Positions 24,290 through 33,414 of a stretch of DNA of 53,164 bases are shown here, piece by piece. The first letter of the stretch is position 1, and each line of letters starts with the position of its first letter. Source of the DNA: an uncultured Oscillospiraceae bacterium (lineage in GTDB: Bacteria; Bacillota; Clostridia; Oscillospirales; Oscillospiraceae); NCBI GenBank assembly GCA_944387205.1, contig CALXDZ010000055.1, positions 1 through 53,164 of the forward strand, written 5' to 3'. Under the pieces are notes generated by a model. The model was given only the letters and a program-made list of their open reading frames with translations. It did not search any database and was not told the origin of the DNA. The position numbers and the translations under genes were made by a program.

Positions 24290-24300
24290 CAGAGACGCAC

Positions 24301-24340
24301 AAAGAGGCGGTCCCGGATATCCGGGACCGCCTCTTTTTTC
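24301..24340. terminator. Bidirectional intrinsic terminator (S24 repressor gene/plus strand)
   Basis: A perfect 36-bp palindrome with AAAGAGGCGGTCCCGGAT arms (24301-24336), extended by T residues on the plus strand. It lies 3 bp after the stop of the minus-strand S24 gene. Confidence 0.85.
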
Positions 24341-24342
24341 CT

Positions 24343-25089
24343 TTATTCCTCCGGCAGGGGGAAGCCCCGGAGCATCACCCGCCCCAGGCACACCAGGCTC
24401 CGGCCGCTGCTCTCCGGCAGCACCACGTCCGCGTCGGCCCGGCTGCGATTGAGGGAAAAGAGATACACCGTGCCGCCCCGCTTGTGGTACTGCTTGCACA
24501 CCATGGCCCCGTCCACGCAGAAGATGCCCACGTCCCCGTCGGCCAGGGGGTCACGGTTCACATACACCACCGACCCGTCGGGGATCCAGGGGCTCATGGA
24601 ATCCCCCTGGATGCGCACGGCGAACTCCGCCCCCTGGGGCCGGTCCTCCGTCAGCACATGGAGCTCGTAGTCCTCCCCGAACACCGGCGCGGCATAGCCG
24701 GCGGCGGCCGGGCTGCGGTAGAACGGAATGACCTTGGGCTCCGGAGCCGGCTGCTCCGCCTCCATCTCCTCCTGATAGCTGCGCAGGGCCTCCGCCACAG
24801 ACTGCAGCGTCCGCCGCCCCGCCGGAGACAGCCGCCGGTAGCGCTCCAACAGCGCCCGCTCCGGCCCGCTCAAGACCCTTTTCCCCCCCCGGTAGCTGTC
24901 CTGAAAAAGGATGTTGGGCTCTGTCTCCAGACAGTCGAACAGCCGCAGCAGATTCTCCCCGTTGGGAGAGCTGATGCCCGCCTCATAGTTGCCCACCGTA
25001 GACTGGGACACCCCCAGCCGCCGGGCCAGTTCCGCCTGGGACAGCCCCAGCTCCTCCCGACGCTCCCGGATCCTCTGCCCAATGCTCAT
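24343..25089 (-). CDS. XRE-S24 self-cleaving repressor (LexA/CI-like)
   Basis: A 248-residue protein. It has an N-terminal Cro/CI HTH (residues 1-60, LGLSQAELARRLGVSQSTVGNYE), a helical linker and a C-terminal LexA-type S24 peptidase. The Ala130-Gly131 bond in SPAAAGYAAP fits the autocleavage site. Ser164 in QGDSMSPWIPDG and Lys199 in VCKQY fit the Ser-Lys dyad. Such proteins repress until RecA filaments trigger self-cleavage. The start at 25089 follows AAGGAG; the 37 upstream residues come from promoter DNA. No prophage genes are adjacent, so it may be a stand-alone stress regulator. Confidence 0.9.
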   Translation of the reverse strand: MSIGQRIRERREELGLSQAELARRLGVSQSTVGNYEAGISSPNGENLLRLFDCLETEPNILFQDSYRGGKRVLSGPERALLERYRRLSPAGRRTLQSVAEALRSYQEEMEAEQPAPEPKVIPFYRSPAAAGYAAPVFGEDYELHVLTEDRPQGAEFAVRIQGDSMSPWIPDGSVVYVNRDPLADGDVGIFCVDGAMVCKQYHKRGGTVYLFSLNRSRADADVVLPESSGRSLVCLGRVMLRGFPLPEE

Positions 25090-25134
25090 GGCTGCGCTCC
25101 TTCCCGCCTGCTGTTTTTCTCGTTTTTCTCCTTT

Positions 25135-25185
25135 AGCATACCTGAAAGGCATGGTCCTGTCAACGTCAATAACAAGAATCTTGTT
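25135..25185 (-). promoter_or_regulatory. Promoter and palindromic operator of the S24 repressor gene
   Basis: On the minus strand: -35 TTGACA (25158-25163), 17-bp spacer, -10 TATGCT (25135-25140). A 15-bp palindrome AACAAGAATCTTGTT (25171-25185) lies just upstream, between this promoter and the divergent one at 25194. It is a candidate operator for the S24 repressor itself. Confidence 0.7.
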
Positions 25186-25193
25186 AAATTCTC

Positions 25194-25222
25194 TTGACAT
25201 AATCGAACATATGTGCTATAAC
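25194..25222 (+). promoter_or_regulatory. Plus-strand promoter containing a LexA-like box
   Basis: -35 TTGACA (25194-25199), 17-bp spacer, -10 TATAAC (25217-25222). The spacer holds CGAACATATGTGCT (25204-25217), which differs at two positions from the Firmicutes SOS box CGAAC-N4-GTTCG. No plus-strand gene follows; the transcript would run antisense into the tRNA terminator at about 25345. Confidence 0.6.
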
Positions 25223-25313
25223 TCCAAACAAGGACTTTGATGAATTCTTTTCATGAATCCAATTTACTTGTTTCCCTCTCCGGCCCGGCCCCGGGAACGG
25301 CGGGAGAGACAAA

Positions 25314-25345
25314 TAAAAAAATGCCCCGCCTATTGGCAGGACATT
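25314..25345 (-). terminator. Intrinsic terminator of the tRNA-Thr/tRNA-Tyr unit
   Basis: An imperfect stem (CCTGCC with GGCGGG, loop AATA) flanked by A/T runs on both sides. It follows the tRNA-Tyr 3' end and could also end a plus-strand transcript. Confidence 0.75.
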
Positions 25346-25347
25346 TT

Positions 25348-25432
25348 TGGTGGGGGAAGATGGATTCGAACCATCGAAGGCAAAGCCAGCAGATTTACAG
25401 TCTGTCCCCTTTGGCCACTCGGGAATTCCCCC
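25348..25432 (-). tRNA. tRNA-Tyr (GTA)
   Basis: An 85-nt class II tRNA with anticodon GTA, a long variable arm, acceptor GGGGGAA/TTCCCCC and encoded CCA. Confidence 0.95.
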
Positions 25433-25443
25433 ATATGAAATTG

Positions 25444-25519
25444 TGGAGCTGGTGGACGGACTCGAACCCCCGACCTGCTGATTACAAATCAGCTGCTCTA
25501 CCAACTGAGCTACACCAGC
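25444..25519 (-). tRNA. tRNA-Thr (TGT)
   Basis: A 76-nt tRNA with anticodon TGT, acceptor GCTGGTG/CACCAGC and encoded CCA. First gene of the two-tRNA transcript. Confidence 0.95.
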
Positions 25520-25538
25520 AGTTCCAACAGCAGAGAGA

Positions 25539-25567
25539 ATTCTATCAAACATTCTTTGTTTTGTCAA
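25539..25567 (-). promoter_or_regulatory. Promoter of tRNA-Thr/tRNA-Tyr
   Basis: On the minus strand: -35 TTGACA (25562-25567), 17-bp spacer, -10 TAGAAT (25539-25544). Confidence 0.8.
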
Positions 25568-25615
25568 TATGAAATTTACACTTTTTTGATTTTTTCTGCA
25601 AAGAGGTGAGGCCGC

Positions 25616-25801
25616 TTGTCATATCCCCTTCGCCGGAGGACCGATTTCCTGTGCACGCTGTGCGCCCAGGCCCTGGCTCCAGGCGAGGAATACTGGTACA
25701 TCAACGGCGCCGTGATCTGCGGCGCGTGCCTGGGGCGCTATGCCCGGCTGGAGCTGGCGCCCTTTCGGCATGTCTTGGGAGAGGAGAGAGAAGAAGGATG
25801 A
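25616..25801 (+). CDS. Small zinc-ribbon-like protein
   Basis: A 61-residue protein with two Cys pairs, CTLC at about 13-16 and CGAC at about 35-38, around a GEEYWYINGAVIC segment. This is a typical zinc-ribbon spacing. The start is TTG at 25616, 7 bp after AGAGGTG. The last codons overlap the next ATG (ATGA at 25798). It is first of three overlapping small genes ending in a sigma-region-4-like protein. Function unknown. Confidence 0.65.
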   Translation: MSYPLRRRTDFLCTLCAQALAPGEEYWYINGAVICGACLGRYARLELAPFRHVLGEEREEG

Positions 25802-26031
25802 CACTACTGGAGATCTCATGGACCTATCAAAGCAGCGCGGCGGCCCTGAAGGAGCGCATCGTGCTGCTGCGGGAGGCCCGGAAGGAGAGTGCGGACCCGG
25901 AAGAGCGGCGGCGGCTGGAGCAGCGGGAGCGGGATCTGGCGCCTCTGCTGCGGGAGGCCCGGGAGCTGCAAAAGCTCACCGCTCACTACTACGACAGGAG
26001 GTATCAGCGCAGTGGCAAATACACCCTTTGA
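25798..26031 (+). CDS. Small charged coiled-coil protein
   Basis: A 77-residue, Arg/Glu-rich protein predicted to be mostly helical (from about 16 to 62, with LKERIVLLREARK and LEQRERDLAPLLREARELQK). It ends with an aromatic tail HYYDRRYQRSGKYTL. The start overlaps the previous stop as ATGA, and its end overlaps the start of the next gene by 20 bp, so the three are translationally coupled. I do not recognise a family. Confidence 0.65.
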   Translation: MTLLEISWTYQSSAAALKERIVLLREARKESADPEERRRLEQRERDLAPLLREARELQKLTAHYYDRRYQRSGKYTL

Positions 26032-26308
26032 TACCCGCGCCAGCGAGTTTGCCGGGGACCTGACGGTATGGCTCCGGGAAAACGCCGAGGACAACTCCGA
26101 GCAGATGGACCGGCTCAAGCGCAATCTGCGCCAAGCCCGGGTCCAGGAGCTGACTCCACGCCAGCGCCAGGTGCTGGCCATGTACTTCGACCAGGGCAAG
26201 AACATGGCCCAAATCGCCCGGGAGCTGGGGCTCAACCGCTCCACCGTCTCCCGGACCCTGGTCCGGGCAAAAAACCGCCTCTATCGCTGCCTGCGCTATG
26301 GATTTTAA
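26012..26308 (+). CDS. Sigma-70 region 4-like HTH protein
   Basis: A 98-residue protein. The C-terminal half is a sigma-70 region 4/LuxR-like HTH: ELTPRQRQVLAMYFDQGKNM, then AQIARELGLNRSTVSRTLVRA. There is no region 2, so it is not a full sigma factor. It resembles phage late-gene activators and small sigma-like regulators. The start is probably GTG at 26012, 10 bp after AGGAGG. It closes the three-gene cluster and is followed by a strong terminator. Confidence 0.8.
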   Translation: MANTPFDTRASEFAGDLTVWLRENAEDNSEQMDRLKRNLRQARVQELTPRQRQVLAMYFDQGKNMAQIARELGLNRSTVSRTLVRAKNRLYRCLRYGF

Positions 26309-26319
26309 GCTCTTCCACC

Positions 26320-26352
26320 GCCCCTCCGGCCGCCGGCCGGAGGGGCTTTTTT
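26320..26352 (+). terminator. Intrinsic terminator of the small-gene cluster
   Basis: Stem CCCCTCCGGCC/GGCCGGAGGGG followed by C and TTTTTT, 12 bp after the stop of the sigma-like gene. Confidence 0.9.
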
Positions 26353-26370
26353 CCTTTTGGGGGAATTTCC

Positions 26371-26400
26371 TTGACTTTCTCCCGTCTCCCCTCTTATAAT
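26371..26400 (+). promoter_or_regulatory. Promoter of the YitT gene
   Basis: -35 TTGACT (26371-26376), 18-bp spacer, perfect -10 TATAAT (26395-26400), about 64 bp before the ATG. Confidence 0.8.
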
Positions 26401-26463
26401 CCATCATATATGGAAGGGATCGCACCTGGAATATCATCATACAAAAGAGGGGGGGCTTGCCCT

Positions 26464-27357
26464 ATGCTGTACAATACGCTGCACAACCGGTGGCTGCGGA
26501 TTCTGATGGGCGTGGTGGGCTGCTTCATCAGCGCCCTGTCCCTGAACGTCTTTATCGTGCCCCAGGGGCTGTATACCGGCGGTCTGCTGGGCTTTTGCCA
26601 AGTGATCCGCACCCTGCTCTACACCCATTTCGGCATTGGCGGCGGCAGCTACGACCTGGCCGGTGTCCTCTATGCCATTTTTAACATCCCGCTGTTTCTG
26701 CTGGCCTACAAGGCTTTGGGCCGGGATCTTCTGCTCAAGACCGTCATCTGCACCGTGGCTTACTCCTTCTTTTACAGTGTCATCCCCATCCCCTCGGAGC
26801 CGGTGGTGGAGGATATGCTGACCTCCTGCCTTCTGGGCGGCATCTTCACCGGCATCGGCAGCGGCTTGATCCTCACCTGCGGCTGCTCCGGCGGCGGACT
26901 GGACGTGGTGGGTCTGTATCTGTCCAAAAAGGGCAGCAACTTCACCGTGGGCCGGTTCAATTTGGGCTTCAATGTGGTGCTCTACTCCCTGTGTTTGTTC
27001 CTCTTTGAGCCTGCGGGGGCCATCTACTCCGTCATCTACAACTTCTTCACCGTGCTGATCCTGGACCGGATGCACCAGCAGAACATCAATGTCCAGGCTC
27101 TGATCTTCACCCGGGAGCAGGCCGACGAGATGTCCCACTATATTATGGACACTCTTCACCGGGGCGTCACCTATTGGGACGGCGTGGGCGCCTACACGGG
27201 CACCGATGTGAAGGTGCTGTGTGTATGTTTGTCCAAGTATGAGATCGAGGAGCTGCGCCACGCGGTGCATCACATCAACGCCCATGCTTTCATTATTTTC
27301 CAGGAGGGCGTCCACATCGACGGAAATTTCCCCCGCAAGATCGGCGACGGGGACTGA
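26464..27357 (+). CDS. YitT family membrane protein (DUF161/DUF2179)
   Basis: A 297-residue protein with five or six transmembrane segments in the first 200 residues (LNVFIVPQGLYTGGLLGFCQ and GGSYDLAGVLYAIFNIPLFLLAY are typical). A cytosolic DUF2179 domain follows (NVQALIFTREQADEMS to HIDGNFPRKIGDGD). The family is widespread in Firmicutes with no established substrate. The ATG at 26464 is preceded by GAGGGGGG; the long upstream open frame covers the previous gene. Monocistronic. Confidence 0.9.
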   Translation: MLYNTLHNRWLRILMGVVGCFISALSLNVFIVPQGLYTGGLLGFCQVIRTLLYTHFGIGGGSYDLAGVLYAIFNIPLFLLAYKALGRDLLLKTVICTVAYSFFYSVIPIPSEPVVEDMLTSCLLGGIFTGIGSGLILTCGCSGGGLDVVGLYLSKKGSNFTVGRFNLGFNVVLYSLCLFLFEPAGAIYSVIYNFFTVLILDRMHQQNINVQALIFTREQADEMSHYIMDTLHRGVTYWDGVGAYTGTDVKVLCVCLSKYEIEELRHAVHHINAHAFIIFQEGVHIDGNFPRKIGDGD

Positions 27358-27376
27358 CCCCTTTCCCAGGCACCAT

Positions 27377-27430
27377 CCCCTGCCCTCTCTCCAGGGCCCC
27401 TTCCCGGAGAGAGGGCAGGGGTCCTTTCTT
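27377..27430 (+). terminator. Intrinsic terminator of the YitT gene
   Basis: A 16-bp perfect stem CCCCTGCCCTCTCTCC with its complement around a 13-nt loop, followed by TCCTTTCTT. Confidence 0.85.
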
Positions 27431-27467
27431 CCCCCAGCTGCCCTGCTTGTCCACCAGGCATTGACTC

Positions 27468-27496
27468 TTGCATTTGCGGCGCGCCTTTGCTACACT
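27468..27496 (+). promoter_or_regulatory. Promoter of rpe-recR, with a long GC-rich leader
   Basis: -35 TTGCAT (27468-27473), 17-bp spacer, -10 TACACT (27491-27496). The 187-nt leader (about 27504-27690) is GC-rich with several possible stems. It holds a 23-codon frame (27623-27694) that overlaps the rpe start as ATGA. I see no known riboswitch in it. Confidence 0.6.
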
Positions 27497-27690
27497 AAAA
27501 AGGTGTCAACTGAGGGCCGGGGAGGCATCGGCCTCCTCCGGCCCCCTATCTGAAAAGCGGCTCCGCCGGGGCCGGGAGACGCGCCAGCTGCCGCGTGGCG
27601 GCGTTGCCGCCTGGTGTATCCTATGCGCCGTTCCCCGCCGCCGTCACCCCCGTGCCCGGCGGCATCACATAAGAAAAGAGGAAGCCTGCC

Positions 27691-28335
27691 ATGATCAAAA
27701 TTTCTCCCTCCATCCTCTCCGCGGATTTCGCCAATCTGGAGCGGGACATCCATCGGATCGAATCCGCCGATTATGTCCATGTGGACGTGATGGACGGCCT
27801 GTTCGTCCCCAACATCTCCATCGGCATTCCCGTGGTCCAGTGCATCCGCCCGGTGACGAGGCTGCCCCTGGACGTGCACCTGATGATCGACCGGCCTGTG
27901 CGGTATGTGGAGCAGTTCTGCGACGCCGGCGCCGACCTGGTCACCGTCCATGTGGAGGCGGACACGGAGGAGAATATCCACGCCGCCATCCGGGCCGTCC
28001 GGGCCAAGGGCAAGCGTCCCGGCGTGGTCATCAAGCCCAAGACCCCCGCTGAGGCGGTCCTCCCCTTCCTGGACGAGGTGGACCTGATTCTGGTGATGAC
28101 CGTGGAGCCGGGCTTCGGCGGCCAGAAGTTCATGGCGGACATGATGCCCAAAGTCTCCGCCATCCGCCGCTGGATCGACCAGCGCCGCCCGGAGTGCGAG
28201 CTGGAGGTGGACGGCGGCGTGGACGCCGTGACCTGCAAGACCTGTATCGAGGCCGGCGCCAATGTGCTGGTGGCCGGCAGCGCCGTATACAAGGCCGACG
28301 ACATCCCCGCCCGCATTGCCCAGCTGCGGGGCTGA
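27691..28335 (+). CDS. rpe: Ribulose-phosphate 3-epimerase
   Basis: A 214-residue TIM-barrel enzyme interconverting ribulose 5-phosphate and xylulose 5-phosphate. It starts MIKISPSILSADFANLERDI and has the metal-ligand segments HVDVMDGLFVPN and PLDVHLMI. MTVEPGFGGQKF, VDGGV and NVLVAGSAVYKADD (phosphate site) are intact. GAGGAAG precedes the ATG. recR follows after 38 bp, so the two are probably co-transcribed. Confidence 0.97.
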   Translation: MIKISPSILSADFANLERDIHRIESADYVHVDVMDGLFVPNISIGIPVVQCIRPVTRLPLDVHLMIDRPVRYVEQFCDAGADLVTVHVEADTEENIHAAIRAVRAKGKRPGVVIKPKTPAEAVLPFLDEVDLILVMTVEPGFGGQKFMADMMPKVSAIRRWIDQRRPECELEVDGGVDAVTCKTCIEAGANVLVAGSAVYKADDIPARIAQLRG

Positions 28336-28373
28336 GCCCTTTCCCTATCCCCGATTTTGGAGCGTGAATCAAC

Positions 28374-28973
28374 ATGGAGTATTTCCCCGCCCCGCTGGAA
28401 CATCTGGTGGAACAGTTTGCCAAGCTGCCGGGCATCGGCGGCAAGTCGGCCCAGCGTCTGGCCTTTCATGTGCTCAGCCTGCCGGAGCAGGAGGCCCAGG
28501 CCTTTGCCGACGCCATTGTGGACGCCAAGAAAAACGTGACACTGTGCCCCGTGTGCCGAAACTTTACCGCCGGTGGCCTGTGCCCCATCTGTTCCTCCCC
28601 CAAGCGGGATGAGTCGCTGCTGTGCGTGGTGGCAGACCCCCGGGACGTGGCCGCTATCGAGCGCTCCCGGGAGTACAACGGCCGCTACCATGTGCTCCAC
28701 GGCGTCCTCTCTCCCATGAACCATGTGGGACCCGACGATCTGGAGATCAAGTCCCTGGTGGACCGGGTGGCCAAGGGCGACGTGCAGGAGGTCATCATGG
28801 CCACCAACCCAGACACCGAGGGGGAGACCACCGCCATGTACATTGCCCGGCTCCTCAAGCCCTTTGACGTCCGAGTCACCCGTCTGGCCTACGGCATCCC
28901 CGTGGGCGGGCACCTGGAATTTGCCGACGATGCCACACTGATGCGGGCCCTGGCCGGCCGGCAGGAGATCTGA
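28374..28973 (+). CDS. recR: Recombination protein RecR
   Basis: A 199-residue RecR, a loader in RecFOR recombinational repair. It has the N-terminal HhH motif (FAKLPGIGGKSAQRLAFHVL), a C4 zinc finger (CPVCRNFTAGGLCPIC) and a Toprim domain (CVVADPRDVAAIE, then MATNPDTEGE). The C-terminal TRLAYGIPVGGHLEFADD is intact. Length is as usual. Start at 28374 with GGAG upstream. dnaX and the ybaB-type gene that often precede recR are absent. Confidence 0.97.
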   Translation: MEYFPAPLEHLVEQFAKLPGIGGKSAQRLAFHVLSLPEQEAQAFADAIVDAKKNVTLCPVCRNFTAGGLCPICSSPKRDESLLCVVADPRDVAAIERSREYNGRYHVLHGVLSPMNHVGPDDLEIKSLVDRVAKGDVQEVIMATNPDTEGETTAMYIARLLKPFDVRVTRLAYGIPVGGHLEFADDATLMRALAGRQEI

Positions 28974-28974
28974 G

Positions 28975-29000
28975 CGGGAGGCGCATTTGCCTCCCGTTTC
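28975..29000 (+). terminator. Weak terminator after recR
   Basis: Stem CGGGAGGC/GCCTCCCG with a 6-nt loop followed by TTTCC, directly after the recR stop. Confidence 0.5.
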
Positions 29001-29050
29001 CGCCCCTGCCATTTCTTTGGCAAATTCACAAATTCTTCATAGATACCCCC

Positions 29051-29113
29051 TTTACAAACGGAATACTTTGCGCTATGATAACAGCGTTAGCACTCGAAGG
29101 AGTTGAGTGCTAA
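29051..29113 (+). promoter_or_regulatory. groESL promoter and CIRCE operator (HrcA site)
   Basis: -35 TTTACA (29051-29056), 17-bp spacer, -10 TATGAT (29074-29079). A perfect CIRCE element follows (TTAGCACTC, 9 bp, GAGTGCTAA; 29087-29113), extended by AGCG/CGCT at the ends. Established knowledge: HrcA binds CIRCE and represses until heat shock. hrcA is not in the window. Confidence 0.97.
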
Positions 29114-29119
29114 CGCTGA

Positions 29120-29446
<327 letters not shown>

Positions 29447-29463
29447 ATCCCGCGGCACTGATT

Positions 29464-31263
<1,800 letters not shown>

Positions 31264-31286
31264 GTCCCAGCCCCAAAAAGCGATGA

Positions 31287-31320
31287 AAAGCCCCGGAGCC
31301 AATGGCTCCAGGGCTTTTTT
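31287..31320 (+). terminator. groESL terminator
   Basis: Stem GCCCCGGAGCC/GGCTCCAGGGC (one mismatch) around AAT, followed by TTTTTT. A-rich on the other side, so it can also serve the convergent lipoprotein gene. Confidence 0.9.
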
Positions 31321-31332
31321 CGGAAAAATTCC

Positions 31333-31826
31333 TTATTCCTGAATCATGCCGAACCCTTCCGTCAGCAGGGTAGCTGCATCGTTGAGGGCGGTGGTGTAAT
31401 CCGTAACGGCGGTGTTGTAATCCTCCGTGGTCATCTCGCCGTCCAGCATCCCTTCGGCGCTGTCGCACAGGCCCTCCAGACCGTCCGCAAAGCCATTGCA
31501 GCCCTCGGCGATCTTGGCGTGAGCCTCCGCATAGGACTCAGGGGGATTGGTGATGGCGGCAAAGTCCCGGAAGGCGGACACCATGTCGCGAATGGACTGG
31601 ATGCCAGCCCGGAAGGAGTCCTCATCCGTGGCAGACAGTCCGCTCATGGAGGACATGGCCGTGCCCACATCGGCGCTCAGGGTCTCCACCTCACTCTGGT
31701 ACTCCTGGTCATGGGGGTGGCCGCCTCGCTTTGAGAGTCCGTGCTGCCCGTGGAGCCCTGGCCGCAGGCGGTCAGGCACAGGACCAGGCACAGGAGTGCC
31801 GCCAAAGATACGATACGCTGTTTCAT
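31333..31826 (-). pseudogene. Lipoprotein gene with a frameshift in a C5 tract
   Basis: The frame from the ATG at 31826 encodes a lipoprotein signal peptide (MKQRIVSLAALLCLVLCLTAC, lipobox LTAC at 18-21) and a Ser/Thr linker. It then runs out of frame and stops near 31690. The mature domain (EYQSEVETLSADVGTAMSSM to LLTEGFGMIQE, about 125 helical residues) continues in another frame from the C5 tract at 31713-31717. One extra C there would join the two into a protein of about 164 residues. Either a real frameshift, a phase-variable tract or a sequencing error. The mature domain is unknown to me; it is acidic and helical. It has its own promoter at 31859-31887. Confidence 0.8.
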
Positions 31827-31858
31827 TCTTCTATCTTCCTTCAACAAAAGATGCCCTC

Positions 31859-31887
31859 ATTATGACACTGTGCCCACCAGTTGTCAA
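31859..31887 (-). promoter_or_regulatory. Promoter of the lipoprotein gene
   Basis: On the minus strand: -35 TTGACA (31882-31887), 17-bp spacer, -10 CATAAT (31859-31864), 33 bp upstream of the start. Confidence 0.75.
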
Positions 31888-31949
31888 TGACTGGAAGACA
31901 TATTGCATTTTACCCCTCTCCTTTCTTGCTGCCGCGCCTTTCCTGTGTG

Positions 31950-31978
31950 TTGCAAAGCATTTTTGACCATGCTATATT
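31950..31978 (+). promoter_or_regulatory. Promoter of the creatininase-family gene
   Basis: -35 TTGCAA (31950-31955), 17-bp spacer, -10 TATATT (31973-31978), about 80 bp before the start. Confidence 0.65.
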
Positions 31979-32058
31979 CTGTACCAAGAGGCGCTGTCCC
32001 CGTTCCATTCCAATGGAATGCGCAGCTCCGCAACAAATCACAATATGAGGAGGCATCT

Positions 32059-32844
32059 GTGGATATGAAAAATCTGCTCCTGGAACATATGCGCTGGCCC
32101 GAGATCCGGGAGGCCATCGACAATGGCATGGATACTGTCATTCTTTATGCCGCGTCCATCGAACAACACGGCCCCCACCTCCCAGAAAACACCGATGTAG
32201 TGCTGGGCTATGCCGGAGCCGAAGATCTGGCCAGACGTCTGGGCAACGCACTGGTGGCCCCTGTCATCAGGCCCGGTCTTTCCCTTCACCATATGGCTTT
32301 GCCCGGTACAGTCACGCTTCGCCCAGAGGTCTTTGAAGGATTGGTAAAGGACCATGTGGCTGCCTATGTTCAGCACGGCTTCAAGCGGATCGTACTGAGT
32401 TCCTCCCACGGCGGCAATTTTGAGACCATGTCCAGATTGGCCGCCAGCGAGGGAGCGCACTATCGGGATCAGGGCATCACTATCGTGTCCGGCATCAGTC
32501 TGGATGATATGCTGGAGCTTCTGGCGGAGCTGGAAGTCAGGGAAGGCTTGGCACCAGGCACTCTGGGCGGACATTCCGATGCCTGGGAGACCTCAGAGAT
32601 GCTGATGCTGGGCAATGAGAATGTGCGTCAAGATCTGGCGGAGCAGGGATATATGGGCGGCTTGCTGGGCGGAGACGCCGATCGCATGTTCCACGGTGGA
32701 GTGGTGGCACTGAGCCCCAACGGGATCGTCGGAGATGCCCGTCCGTCCGACCCCCAGCGCGGCGCCCGCATCTTTCAAGCCATGCAGGACGCTCAGGAAA
32801 AGGCTGTCCGGGAAAACTTTGCCCGGGCCGGCGCATCCCTTTAA
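32059..32844 (+). CDS. Creatininase-family amidohydrolase
   Basis: A 261-residue enzyme of the creatininase superfamily, a di-metal hydrolase family acting on cyclic amides and formamides. Metal-site motifs are AASIEQHGPHLPENTDVVLG, SSSHGGNFE and GGHSDAWETSEML. The usual length is about 250 residues. The substrate is unknown; family members include creatininase and MftE-like peptidases. The start is GTG at 32059, 5 bp after AGGAGG; the ATG two codons later is possible. The frame is open 52 codons further upstream through promoter DNA. Base composition is lower in GC than in the core genes. Confidence 0.85.
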   Translation: MDMKNLLLEHMRWPEIREAIDNGMDTVILYAASIEQHGPHLPENTDVVLGYAGAEDLARRLGNALVAPVIRPGLSLHHMALPGTVTLRPEVFEGLVKDHVAAYVQHGFKRIVLSSSHGGNFETMSRLAASEGAHYRDQGITIVSGISLDDMLELLAELEVREGLAPGTLGGHSDAWETSEMLMLGNENVRQDLAEQGYMGGLLGGDADRMFHGGVVALSPNGIVGDARPSDPQRGARIFQAMQDAQEKAVRENFARAGASL

Positions 32845-32866
32845 GCATCCCTCCGCTTTTTCTGTA

Positions 32867-32912
32867 TGGAAAGACCGCCCGATGCCTCGTAGGGCATCGG
32901 GCGGTCTTTCCA
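32867..32912. terminator. Bidirectional intrinsic terminator
   Basis: A long near-perfect palindrome (TGGAAAGACCGCCCGATGCC and its complement around a short loop) between the convergent creatininase-family and XRE genes. Confidence 0.8.
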
Positions 32913-32931
32913 TCTATTTTATGGCAGCGCT

Positions 32932-33282
32932 TCAGTCCCGTATCTGTTTCGTTTTCCGCAGATTCTCCTTCAGTGAGCGCATGGTCTCAGTAATAATCTT
33001 TCGTTCCCAGTGTGTGCAGTCCGACAGCAGTTCCGCAGCTTCCCTCTCAAAGACCCCGTCAGATTTGGCAAGGCTGTCGCACAGGAGATCATCTACACTC
33101 ACCCCCAAGGCATTCGCTATATTGACAATGGTGGGTAGTCCCAGCTTGGTGGCCCCCCGCTCAATGTGCGAGATGTTAGAGGGCTCCTGCTTGGAGCGTT
33201 CGGCCAGCATTTGCTGCGTCAGTCCTCTTTCCTTTCTAAACCGGCGAATTCGTATTCCAATGGCCTGATAGTCGATCTCCAT
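32932..33282 (-). CDS. XRE-family HTH regulator
   Basis: A 116-residue protein. Residues 8-65 form a Cro/CI HTH (RIRRFRKERGLTQQMLAERS, SNISHIERGATKLGLPTI, ANALGVSVDDLL). A helical C-terminal tail (ELLSDCTHWERKIITETMRSL) probably dimerises. GGGAGGAAG precedes the ATG. It is divergent from a small frameshifted gene, with two matching palindromes between them. Probable autorepressor. Confidence 0.9.
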   Translation of the reverse strand: MEIDYQAIGIRIRRFRKERGLTQQMLAERSKQEPSNISHIERGATKLGLPTIVNIANALGVSVDDLLCDSLAKSDGVFEREAAELLSDCTHWERKIITETMRSLKENLRKTKQIRD

Positions 33283-33310
33283 TTCATCACTTCCTCCCGG
33301 ATAAATGTTA

Positions 33311-33370
33311 TTTTATATCCGATTAGGATGCGATAAAACAATTTAAATATCCGAATAGGACGTTAAATAA
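33311..33370. promoter_or_regulatory. Divergent control region with two ATCCGAWTAGGA operators
   Basis: ATCCGATTAGGAT (33317-33329) and ATCCGAATAGGAC (33349-33361) are 32 bp apart, close to three helical turns. On the minus strand a promoter TTGTTT, 18 bp, TATAAA has the first operator in its spacer. A weaker plus-strand promoter (TTTAAA 33342-33347, then an A/T-rich -10 near 33365) has the second operator in its spacer. The XRE gene next to it is the likely regulator. Confidence 0.7.
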
Positions 33371-33414
33371 TTTTTGCATCCTACGGCCGGAGATTGTTTA
33401 GAAAGAGAGGCGAT

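Noticed and set aside
24095-24300. N-terminal or separate Pro/Arg/Gln-rich repeat protein encoded by the tandem repeats
   Set aside because: Frames stay open only because the unit is a multiple of three. There is no start signal, and the frames run through terminators and hairpins.
25237-25572. Plus-strand open frame of 111 codons across the tRNA-Tyr/tRNA-Thr region
   Set aside because: It is the complement of two tRNA genes and a terminator; no coding character.
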